From the NCBI RefSeq assembly GCF_900105995.1, contig NZ_LT629785.1, positions 3,596,001 to 3,660,000 on the forward strand: DNA of 64,000 nt, written 5' to 3'. This document shows positions 16,822 through 23,791 of this stretch, piece after piece. The DNA is from Pseudomonas pohangensis. GTDB lineage: Bacteria > Pseudomonadota > Gammaproteobacteria > Pseudomonadales > Pseudomonadaceae. The first letter of the stretch is position 1. Each line of letters starts with the position of its first letter. The position numbers and the translations under genes are program-made. The notes beneath the pieces were generated by a model. The model saw nothing but the letters and a program-made list of their open reading frames with translations. It was not told the DNA's origin and searched no databases.

Positions 16822-17721
16822 ATGGCTACAGTGCTCCAAGCTCATCAGGAACGCGCGCTCTGGCGTGATTACCTGGAACTGACCAAGCCGCGTGTGGTGC
16901 TGCTGATGCTGATCACCTCGCTGGTCGGCATGTTTCTGGCTACCCGTGCCGGTGTCAGCTGGCAGGTTCTGCTGTTCGGCAATCTGGGCATCGGTCTGTG
17001 TGCCGGCGCTGCGGCGGCAGTCAACCATGTGGTGGACAGGCGCATCGACTCGATCATGGCGCGCACCCACAAACGCCCGGTGACTGCCGGGCGGGTCACA
17101 CCGGCGGCGGCACTGACCTTTGCCTTTGTCCTGGCGCTGGCCGGTATGTTTCTCCTGCTGGCATTCACCAATCAACTGGCAGCCTGGCTGACGCTGGCCT
17201 CGTTGCTCGGTTATGCGGTGTTGTATACCGGCTTTCTCAAGCGCGCCACGCCGCAGAATATCGTGATTGGCGGTCTCGCCGGTGCTGCTCCGCCGCTGCT
17301 GGGCTGGGTCGCGGTGACCGGGCAAGTGAGCGCCGAGCCACTGCTGCTGGTACTGATCATATTTGCCTGGACGCCACCGCATTTCTGGGCGCTGGCGATC
17401 CACCGCAAGGAGGAGTACGCCAAGGCTGATATCCCCATGTTGCCGGTCACCCACGGCGAGCACTACACCAAGGTACATATACTGCTGTACACCTGCATGA
17501 TGATCGCGGTGACCCTGTTGCCTTTCGCCATTCACATGAGCGGCCTGCTCTATCTGCTCTGTGCAGTGCTGCTGGGTGCGCGTTTCCTGTTCTGGGCGAG
17601 CGTGCTTTACCGTGACAGCCGGCCACATGCTGCGATCAAGACCTTCCGCTACTCGATCATTTACCTGTTTGCCCTGTTTATCGCGTTGCTGGCCGATCAT
17701 TATCTGCTGCTTAACCTGTAA
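16822..17721 (+). CDS. cyoE: protohaem IX farnesyltransferase (haem O synthase)
   Basis: A 299-residue UbiA-superfamily membrane enzyme that adds a farnesyl group to haem B to give haem O. The first Asp-rich motif is NHVVDRRIDSIMARTHKRP, exactly the CyoE pattern, and the second lies in HRKEEYAKADIPMLPV. About nine helices are seen. AAAGGGAG precedes the ATG. It follows ctaA by 90 bp and leads into senC. Also called ctaB. Confidence 0.96.
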   Translation: MATVLQAHQERALWRDYLELTKPRVVLLMLITSLVGMFLATRAGVSWQVLLFGNLGIGLCAGAAAAVNHVVDRRIDSIMARTHKRPVTAGRVTPAAALTFAFVLALAGMFLLLAFTNQLAAWLTLASLLGYAVLYTGFLKRATPQNIVIGGLAGAAPPLLGWVAVTGQVSAEPLLLVLIIFAWTPPHFWALAIHRKEEYAKADIPMLPVTHGEHYTKVHILLYTCMMIAVTLLPFAIHMSGLLYLLCAVLLGARFLFWASVLYRDSRPHAAIKTFRYSIIYLFALFIALLADHYLLLNL

Positions 17722-17786
17722 ACCGGCTGGCCCTTGCTCGCCCGTGTGGTGCAAGGGTCGGTTACTTCGCCTGATTAGGAACTTCC

Positions 17787-18422
17787 ATGACCCGCGTGCA
17801 AAAAACCGTTGTTGTACTCACCGCAGTCGTTGCGCTGGTGCTCGGGTTGACGATCAACAAGGTACTTAACGGCAAGGGTCAGGGCGATCCGGTGGCCTTG
17901 CTGGATGCCGGTATCGTGCTGTTGCCGCAGAGTCGCGAAATTCCCCGGGTGCAGCTGTTCGATACCGAGGGCAAACCCTTTGCGCTGGAGCAGCTGGAAG
18001 GCAAGTGGAGCCTGCTGTTCTTCGGCTACACCTTCTGTCCGGATATCTGCCCCACCACGCTGGCCCAGCTGCGCGAGCTCAACAGCAAACTGCCCAAAGA
18101 GGTGCAGGATAATCTGCAGCTGGTATTTGTCAGCATAGATCCACAGCGTGATACCGCGGAGCATCTCAAGCAGTATCTGGGGTTCTACAAGGCAGGCTTT
18201 ATCGGCGTGACCGGCGAGCTGCCGGCTATCCAGACTCTGGCCAACGGCGTGAGCATTCCGTTTATTCCGGCGGATACCAGCCAGGAAAACTACACGGTGG
18301 ATCACAGTGGCAACCTGGTGCTGGTTGGCCCCGATGGCCGGCAACGCGGGTTTATCCGGGCCCCACTGAACAACCAGAAATTGCTGGATCAGTTGCCGGG
18401 CGTGTTATCGGCAGAAGAATGA
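17787..18422 (+). CDS. senC: SCO1/SenC copper chaperone for cytochrome oxidase
   Basis: A 211-residue protein with an N-terminal membrane anchor and a periplasmic thioredoxin-like domain. The copper site is complete: Cys84 and Cys88 in FCPDICPTT, and His173 in VDHSGNL. SenC delivers copper to the CuA site of CoxB. It is the last gene of the cox cluster and is followed by a bidirectional terminator. Confidence 0.95.
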   Translation: MTRVQKTVVVLTAVVALVLGLTINKVLNGKGQGDPVALLDAGIVLLPQSREIPRVQLFDTEGKPFALEQLEGKWSLLFFGYTFCPDICPTTLAQLRELNSKLPKEVQDNLQLVFVSIDPQRDTAEHLKQYLGFYKAGFIGVTGELPAIQTLANGVSIPFIPADTSQENYTVDHSGNLVLVGPDGRQRGFIRAPLNNQKLLDQLPGVLSAEE

Positions 18423-18436
18423 GCCGCGTACAAAGT

Positions 18437-18463
18437 AAAACGCCCGCAGCAAGCGGGCGTTTT
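18437..18463. terminator. bidirectional intrinsic terminator between senC and a convergent gene
   Basis: AAAACGCCCGC and GCGGGCGTTTT pair around an AGCAA loop. The A-run and T-run give a U-tract on both strands, which suits two convergent genes whose stops lie at 18422 and 18477. Confidence 0.85.
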
Positions 18464-18476
18464 ATTGTCGGTGACA

Positions 18477-19301
18477 TCAGGAGCGCGGTGATAGCACCAG
18501 CTGGGGATCGTTGGCCGGGTTGATTACCGGCTCAATTTGCAGATCGAAGCCAGGGTCAATTTTTTTCACCCGTGCGGACAATATGGCGGCGACCCGCGGA
18601 TAGTCCTTGCTCTGGCGCACATCAAGCTGCACCTGGCAATTGAAGGCCACGACCTCCTCGGCTACCTGCTCCAGCAGGTTGCGCAGACTGTCCATGTCCT
18701 GGGTATCCAGCATGGGCATGGCAATCGTGCTGCTGGCCTTGTTCGGATCGATCAACTTTGCCACCGGTGCTTTGGGCTTGGCAGCCTCTGCGGCTTTTTT
18801 GGCTTCGGCGGCTTTGCGTTCGGCGAGCTGTTTCTGCTGGCGCGCTGCTGCAGCCTCGGCTTCCGCCTGGGCTTTTGCCTTGGCCGCTTGCTGAGCGGCC
18901 TGAGCCTGGGCAGCTGCTTGCTGTTTTTCCTTGGTGGTCTGGATGGCGGCTGCCAGCGCGCCTGCCTGCTTGTTGCCGGCCGGCATGATGCGTTGCGCTT
19001 TGCTCAGCGCCTGTTCAGCTGCAGCCAGATTGCCAGCCTGCAAAGCGCTTTCGCCCTGGCGCACATACGCAGCGCTGATGACGCGCTGGGACTGCTCAAG
19101 CCGCGTATCGCCCGGGATGCTCTGCTGCAAAGCCCGTAGCTGGCTTTCGGCCTGATCCAGTTGATTGCCGGCTACGCTGCTTTCCAGATTGCGCAACGCC
19201 AGAACCGTTGGATCAACCTGTTCTTCAGCACTTGCGCCAAAGGACAGCGACAGTAGTAGGGCGGCAATGGCCGGGGTGGTTCGCAAAATGCTTGAATTCA
19301 T
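18477..19301 (-). CDS. periplasmic Ala/Lys-rich coiled-coil protein beside znu genes (PA5502-like)
   Basis: A 274-residue protein with a signal peptide (ending FGASAEEQ), a helical TPR-like part (residues about 30-110: LDQAESQLRALQQS, GNLAAAEQALSKAQR) and a long Ala/Gln/Lys-rich coiled coil (about 115-180). A C-terminal domain contains FNCQVQLDVRQSKDYPRV. From memory a similar gene, PA5502, lies beside znuB in P. aeruginosa. No function is known to me. It is on the same strand as znuB with about 100 bp between them, so it may be read from the znu operon or from its own promoter. Confidence 0.75.
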   Translation of the reverse strand: MNSSILRTTPAIAALLLSLSFGASAEEQVDPTVLALRNLESSVAGNQLDQAESQLRALQQSIPGDTRLEQSQRVISAAYVRQGESALQAGNLAAAEQALSKAQRIMPAGNKQAGALAAAIQTTKEKQQAAAQAQAAQQAAKAKAQAEAEAAAARQQKQLAERKAAEAKKAAEAAKPKAPVAKLIDPNKASSTIAMPMLDTQDMDSLRNLLEQVAEEVVAFNCQVQLDVRQSKDYPRVAAILSARVKKIDPGFDLQIEPVINPANDPQLVLSPRS

Positions 19302-19399
19302 GTGGGCTAGAAACCGGTTTTGTTGAGTGGTGGCCGGGCGGCAAGGGGCGCAAGTTTACCCTATTGCTACCGTAGGTAACAAAGACGCAGGGCACGTAT

Positions 19400-20188
19400 T
19401 CAGCGGGATCTTCGCGGCAGGGCAAGACTCAGGATAAAGCTGCAGGCGGCACATACCACGATCGAAGGGCCGGCCGGGGTGTCCTTGAACCAGGACAGCG
19501 CCAGTCCGCCACACACGGCCAGCAGCCCGAGCAGGCTGGCCGTCAGCGCCATCTGCTCCGGCGTACGTGCATGCCGTTGTGCGGCAGCTGCGGGAATGAT
19601 CAGCAGCGAAGTGATCAGCAGTACCCCGACGATTTTCATGGCCACGGCAATAACAATGGCAATCAGCAGCATCAGCGCCATGCGCAAGGCATCTACCGGA
19701 AGGCCTTCCACCCGTGCCAGTTCTTCGTGCACGGTAATTGCCAGCAAGGGCCGCCAAAGCAGTACCAGGGCAAACAGCGCCAGCAGGCTGCCGCCGATGA
19801 TCCACAACAGGTCGTTGTTGCTGACCGCCAGCAAATCACCGAACAGATAGCCCATCAGGTCGATACGCACGTTGCTCATGAAGCTCAGCAGCACCAGACC
19901 GAGGGCCAATGTGGTTGGCGCCAGTATGCCCAGCAGGGTGTCGGAAGCCAGTGTCAGCCGCTGTTGCAGGCTGACCAGCAGCACCGCCAGCAGCAGGCAG
20001 CCGAAAGTCACGGCCAGTGTCGGGCTGATTTCCAGTGCCAGGCCCAGTGCCAGGCCGAGCAGGGCCGCATGTGACAGGGTATCGCCGAAATAGGCCATGC
20101 GCCGCCAGACCACGAAAGACCCCAGCGGGCCGGCCACGACTGCCAGCGCCAGCCCGGCCAGCAAGGCATTGATGAGGAAGTCAGGCAT
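19400..20188 (-). CDS. znuB: zinc ABC transporter permease
   Basis: A 262-residue inner-membrane permease of the metal ABC-3 family with about eight helices. Typical segments are VWRRMAYFGDTLSHAALLG near the N-terminus and KIVGVLLITSLLIIPAAAAQ. It moves zinc handed over by ZnuA, powered by ZnuC. The ATG at 20188 overlaps the znuC 3' end by 8 bp; longer in-frame extensions lie within znuC and are rejected. It is in the zur-znuC-znuB operon. Confidence 0.95.
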   Translation of the reverse strand: MPDFLINALLAGLALAVVAGPLGSFVVWRRMAYFGDTLSHAALLGLALGLALEISPTLAVTFGCLLLAVLLVSLQQRLTLASDTLLGILAPTTLALGLVLLSFMSNVRIDLMGYLFGDLLAVSNNDLLWIIGGSLLALFALVLLWRPLLAITVHEELARVEGLPVDALRMALMLLIAIVIAVAMKIVGVLLITSLLIIPAAAAQRHARTPEQMALTASLLGLLAVCGGLALSWFKDTPAGPSIVVCAACSFILSLALPRRSR

Positions 20189-20948
20189 GTTTGCAGTCGG
20201 CTCCGTGGACATGGCCGCCACTGACGGAGCCATGCAGATCATGGCTGTGATCATGATGGTGCTGGTAGATGGCCAGGCTGCGGGCATCCGTACCAAACAG
20301 CTCGACAAACGCCGGATCGCCGCTGACCTGCTCCGGGTGGCCCGAGCAGCAGACATGGCGGTTCAGGCAGATCACCTGGTCGGTGGCGCTCATGACCAGA
20401 TGCAGGTCATGGGAGACCATCAGCACCCCGCAGCCATGGCGGTCGCGCAGTGTGCTGATCAGGCGATACAGTTCGGCCTGACCAGCTACATCGACGCCCT
20501 GTACTGGCTCGTCCAGCACCAGCAGTTGCGGTTTGCGCAACAGGGCACGGGCGAGCAGCACCCGCTGCAGTTCGCCTCCGGAGATATTTTGCAGCGGGCT
20601 GTCGATCAGCCGTTCGGCGCCCACTTCGGCCAGCGCAGCGCCGGCGCTGAGGCGATTGACGCCGGGCACCAGGCGCAGGAAGCGCAGCACCGTAAGCGGC
20701 AAGGTGGCATCCACCTGGAGTTTTTGCGGCATATAGCCGATGCGCAGTTTTGGCTGGCTCCAGACACTGCCACTGTCGGGTTTGAGCAGGCCGAGCACAC
20801 AACGTACCAGGGTCGTTTTGCCTGCTCCGTTGGGGCCGATCAGGGTAACAATTTCGCCCCGGCGTACCTGTAGTTGCACGTCTTGCAGCACGGGTTCGCC
20901 GGCGAACTGAACATTGACATGCTCCAGCCGGATCAGCGTGGCGCTCAT
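20181..20948 (-). CDS. znuC: zinc ABC transporter ATP-binding protein
   Basis: A 255-residue ATPase with Walker A GPNGAGKTT, signature ISGGELQRVLLARAL, Walker B LLVLDEP and switch His in VSHDLH. The C-terminus is His-rich (QHHHDHSHD, HVHGADCKH), as is common in ZnuC, and may bind or sense zinc. The start at 20948 overlaps the zur stop (ATGA), and its end overlaps znuB, so all three are coupled. Confidence 0.96.
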   Translation of the reverse strand: MSATLIRLEHVNVQFAGEPVLQDVQLQVRRGEIVTLIGPNGAGKTTLVRCVLGLLKPDSGSVWSQPKLRIGYMPQKLQVDATLPLTVLRFLRLVPGVNRLSAGAALAEVGAERLIDSPLQNISGGELQRVLLARALLRKPQLLVLDEPVQGVDVAGQAELYRLISTLRDRHGCGVLMVSHDLHLVMSATDQVICLNRHVCCSGHPEQVSGDPAFVELFGTDARSLAIYQHHHDHSHDLHGSVSGGHVHGADCKHA

Positions 20949-21445
20949 GGGTTTTCCTTGCAGGCAGCGCACAGTCCGCTGATTTCTACCGTCTGGCCTT
21001 CGACACTGAAGCCCACGCTGGCGGCACTGGCGAGCACGGCCGCATCGATATTGCTGCGCAGCAACTCCACCGCGGCATGACAGTTGCGGCAGATCAGAAA
21101 CTGTCCTTGATGCACCTTCCCCGGGTGGTTGCAGCCGACAAAGGCATTCAGTGATGCAATGCGATGCACCAGACCGTGCTCGAGGAGAAAGTCCAGTGCG
21201 CGGTAAACCGTTGGCGGCGCGGCGCGACGGCCATCGGTTTCGCTGAGCACGGCGAGAATGTCATAGGCACCCAAAGGCTTGTGACTGGCCCAGACCAGTT
21301 CCAGCACCCGTTTGCGCAAGGTGGTAAGGCGCAGGCCACGTTGCTCGCAGAGTGATTCGGCGCTCTGCAGGGCATGGCTGACGCAGTGGCTATGGTCGTG
21401 GGGGCGGCAGGCCAGTGGCATGTCGCTGGTAACGGGTTTGAGCAT
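20945..21445 (-). CDS. zur: zinc uptake regulator Zur (Fur family)
   Basis: A 166-residue Fur-family repressor. It has an N-terminal winged helix (RGLRLTTLRKRVLELVW, APPTVYRALDFL) and a C-terminal dimer domain with the structural zinc cysteines in CRNC and CAAC. A His-rich N-terminus (CRPHDHSHCVSH) is typical of pseudomonad Zur, also called Np20. It is the first gene of the zur-znuCB operon and so likely autoregulated from the Zur box at 21473-21485. Confidence 0.94.
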   Translation of the reverse strand: MLKPVTSDMPLACRPHDHSHCVSHALQSAESLCEQRGLRLTTLRKRVLELVWASHKPLGAYDILAVLSETDGRRAAPPTVYRALDFLLEHGLVHRIASLNAFVGCNHPGKVHQGQFLICRNCHAAVELLRSNIDAAVLASAASVGFSVEGQTVEISGLCAACKENP

Positions 21446-21472
21446 AAGCTGAGGACTTTCGCTAAACAGGAC

Positions 21473-21485
21473 GTTATTATATATC
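21473..21485. promoter_or_regulatory. putative Zur box between zur and znuA
   Basis: GTTATTATATATC matches 10 of 12 defined positions of the proteobacterial Zur core GTTATANTATAAC. It lies in the 60-bp spacer between divergent zur (start 21445) and znuA (start 21506), where one site could repress both. The surrounding bases are AT-rich and would also hold the -10 elements. Confidence 0.65.
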
Positions 21486-21505
21486 TTTTTTGAGGGCGTG
21501 TTCAG

Positions 21506-22453
21506 GTGCTGCGTTTAACCCTTTCGTTGTTAGTTATGCTCTGTAGCTCTCTGGCGTCAGCCGAGGTCAAGCTGCTCACCAGCATCAAACCCTTGCAGCT
21601 GATAGCTGCAGCTGTGCAGGACGGAGTATCCACACCTGAAGTGCTGTTGCCGCCGGGAGCCTCACCGCATAACTATGCCTTGCGTCCTTCGGACGTGAGG
21701 CGCGTGCAGGATGTCCAGCTGCTGTACTGGATAGGCCCTGACATGGAAACCTTTCTGCCGCGGGTACTGAAGGGCCGCAGCCAGCCGAGCATCGCGGTGC
21801 AGGATCTGCCGGGACTGCAGCTGCGCCATTTCGGTGATGTGCATTCGGCGCATGAAGAACAGCACGCGGAACATGCCGATGAACAGGCCGGACATGATCA
21901 TGACCACCGCCCCGGCACGCTGGATGTACATTTGTGGTTGTTACCGGCCAATGCCAAAGTCATCGCGGCGCAGATGGCTGCTGATCTTGCAGGACTTGAT
22001 CCCGCCAATGCGCCGCGCTACCGGAGCAATCTGCAGACTTTCGAACAGCGCCTTGATGCGCTGGATCAGCAGTTGCAGAGCAGTCTGGCGGGCATTCAAG
22101 GCAAGCCGTATTTCGTCTTCCACGAAACCTATGACTATTTCGAAGCGGCCTATGGCCTGCAACACACCGGGGTCTTCAGTGTCGGCAGCGAAGTGCAGCC
22201 CGGAGCCCGGCGGGTGGCAGCCATGCGCCAGGCATTAATGGCTGCTGGCCCGGCGTGTGTGTTCAGTGAGCCGCCATTGCGGCCGCGTCTGGCCGAAACC
22301 CTCAGCGCCGGATTGCCGGTACGCCTGGCTGAACTGGATGCACTGGGCAGCAACGTCCCGGTTGCTGCACAAGGCTATATGCAATTGCTGCAGGGATTGG
22401 CAAACGGAATGCTCGACTGCCTGAATAGTGTCGAGCAGGGCGCTGGCGGCTAA
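21506..22453 (+). CDS. znuA: zinc ABC transporter substrate-binding protein
   Basis: A 315-residue periplasmic zinc-binding protein of the cluster A-I family. A signal peptide ends at LASA/EVKLL. Zinc-ligand His residues appear in GASPHNY and VFHETYDYF, and a His/Asp/Glu-rich loop (about residues 113-137, with HSAHEEQHAEHADEQAGHDH) is the mark of ZnuA proteins rather than manganese binders. The start is a GTG at 21506 with TGAGGG about 9 bp upstream. It is divergent from zur. Confidence 0.94.
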   Translation: MLRLTLSLLVMLCSSLASAEVKLLTSIKPLQLIAAAVQDGVSTPEVLLPPGASPHNYALRPSDVRRVQDVQLLYWIGPDMETFLPRVLKGRSQPSIAVQDLPGLQLRHFGDVHSAHEEQHAEHADEQAGHDHDHRPGTLDVHLWLLPANAKVIAAQMAADLAGLDPANAPRYRSNLQTFEQRLDALDQQLQSSLAGIQGKPYFVFHETYDYFEAAYGLQHTGVFSVGSEVQPGARRVAAMRQALMAAGPACVFSEPPLRPRLAETLSAGLPVRLAELDALGSNVPVAAQGYMQLLQGLANGMLDCLNSVEQGAGG

Positions 22454-22459
22454 GCCCGG

Positions 22460-23410
22460 TTAAAGCGCCAGCGGCAGGTTCAATGTGGTTTGCCCCAGCT
22501 GCTGCAGGCGCAGCTCGAACTCCTCCGGCGCCTTGACCTGAACCCCTGCCCTGCCGGGCGAGCCGGCTGCCAGCAGGCGCGACAACCAGAAGCGCAGACA
22601 GGCAATCCGCACCATTACCGGCCAATGCAGCTCCTCGGCCTGGGTGAACGGTCGCAGCCCGGCATAAGCGGCCAGCATGGCACGCATCAGCCTGGCGTCG
22701 AGCGTGCCGTCTGCAGCCGGGCACCAGTCCAGCATGGCAATCGCCACGTCGTAGAGCATCGGCCCGGAACAGGCGTTGTAGAAGTCGATCATGCCGCTCA
22801 GGTGCGGTCCATCAAACAGCACATTGTCGCGGAACAGGTCGGCATGCAGATTGGCCTGGGGCAGCTTTGACCAGTACGGCTGAAGTGCCCGAACATCCTC
22901 AAGGGTCGCGTCCAGCAGTTGCCGGCCTGATGCCGGGAGGCGGCTGCCCAGTCCGGCTCCCTGCGCCAGCATCCACGCCAGACCGCGATCAGACGGATGC
23001 TCGATGAGCTGCTGGCGTGTCGCCAGATGCATGCGCGCGAGTATCTGGCCTACCTCCGCGCAGTGGTGTGCATTGGGCTGCAGGACGTGCTTGCCGGGAA
23101 GGCGCGGCTGCAACAATGCGGGCTTGCCAGCCAGTTGCTGAATGGCCTGGCCCTGCTCGTTGCGCAGCGCAAAAGGCACCGGCAGGCCGGCCTGATGCAG
23201 GCGCTCGAGCAGTTCGACGGTGAACGGCAGGTCCGCGTGATCACCGCGCTCGACCAGGGTCAGCACATATTCGCCGGCATCCAGGCTGACGAAGAAGTTG
23301 CTGTTCTCGGTGCCTTCGGCTATCCCGTGAAAATCATGCAACCGCCCCAGCTCAAAGCAGAGCAGGAAACTTTCCAGCGCCGGGCGCTCGACCGCCGTGA
23401 AAACAGACAT
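22460..23410 (-). CDS. thrB: homoserine kinase, ThrB type II (APH-like fold)
   Basis: A 316-residue cytoplasmic kinase, the same length as the pseudomonad ThrB, which phosphorylates homoserine in threonine synthesis. It has the aminoglycoside-phosphotransferase-like fold: an N-lobe with GTENSNFFV and a catalytic loop LHADLFRDNVLF, then MIDFYNACSGPMLYDVA. It is convergent with znuA (6-bp gap) and follows the DUF2782 gene on the same strand, as in P. aeruginosa. Confidence 0.93.
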   Translation of the reverse strand: MSVFTAVERPALESFLLCFELGRLHDFHGIAEGTENSNFFVSLDAGEYVLTLVERGDHADLPFTVELLERLHQAGLPVPFALRNEQGQAIQQLAGKPALLQPRLPGKHVLQPNAHHCAEVGQILARMHLATRQQLIEHPSDRGLAWMLAQGAGLGSRLPASGRQLLDATLEDVRALQPYWSKLPQANLHADLFRDNVLFDGPHLSGMIDFYNACSGPMLYDVAIAMLDWCPAADGTLDARLMRAMLAAYAGLRPFTQAEELHWPVMVRIACLRFWLSRLLAAGSPGRAGVQVKAPEEFELRLQQLGQTTLNLPLAL

Positions 23411-23423
23411 GAAATTCAGCCGC

Positions 23424-23717
23424 TTACCAACTGAAGATTTCCCAGGCCGGTATCAGCATTTCCGGCTTGTCGGAGCGCGTCCACATCTGCGAGGCATCGG
23501 CGCGCACCAGGAAGTACGGCTTGCCTACGCTGGGCGTGATCTTGATTGCGTAGAGAAAGCCGTTGATGCGGTACTCGGTAATGGTTTTGTCACCCTCGGT
23601 ACGGATGGTGACGTCCGGCTCGGCACCGGGCGCCGGGTCTTCGGCCATGGCCAGCGGGGCGCCGAGAAGCAGTCCGGCGAGCAGCAAGCTGCGACACATT
23701 TGATAGGGTAAACGCAT
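23424..23717 (-). CDS. DUF2782 small periplasmic protein
   Basis: A 97-residue protein with a signal peptide (LLLAGLLLGAPLAMA) and a mature part with the DUF2782 pattern: PDVTIRTEGDKTITEYRINGFLYAIKITPSVGKPYFLV and a final WEIFSW. It lies 13 bp upstream of thrB, so the two are probably cotranscribed, and it is divergent from polA. Function unknown. Confidence 0.86.
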   Translation of the reverse strand: MRLPYQMCRSLLLAGLLLGAPLAMAEDPAPGAEPDVTIRTEGDKTITEYRINGFLYAIKITPSVGKPYFLVRADASQMWTRSDKPEMLIPAWEIFSW

Positions 23718-23791
23718 GATAACCTTGCTCCATCTTCACGATTGATACCGGCATTCTAGCCTTCCGACACCCTGAATGGTTGATCCTGCTC

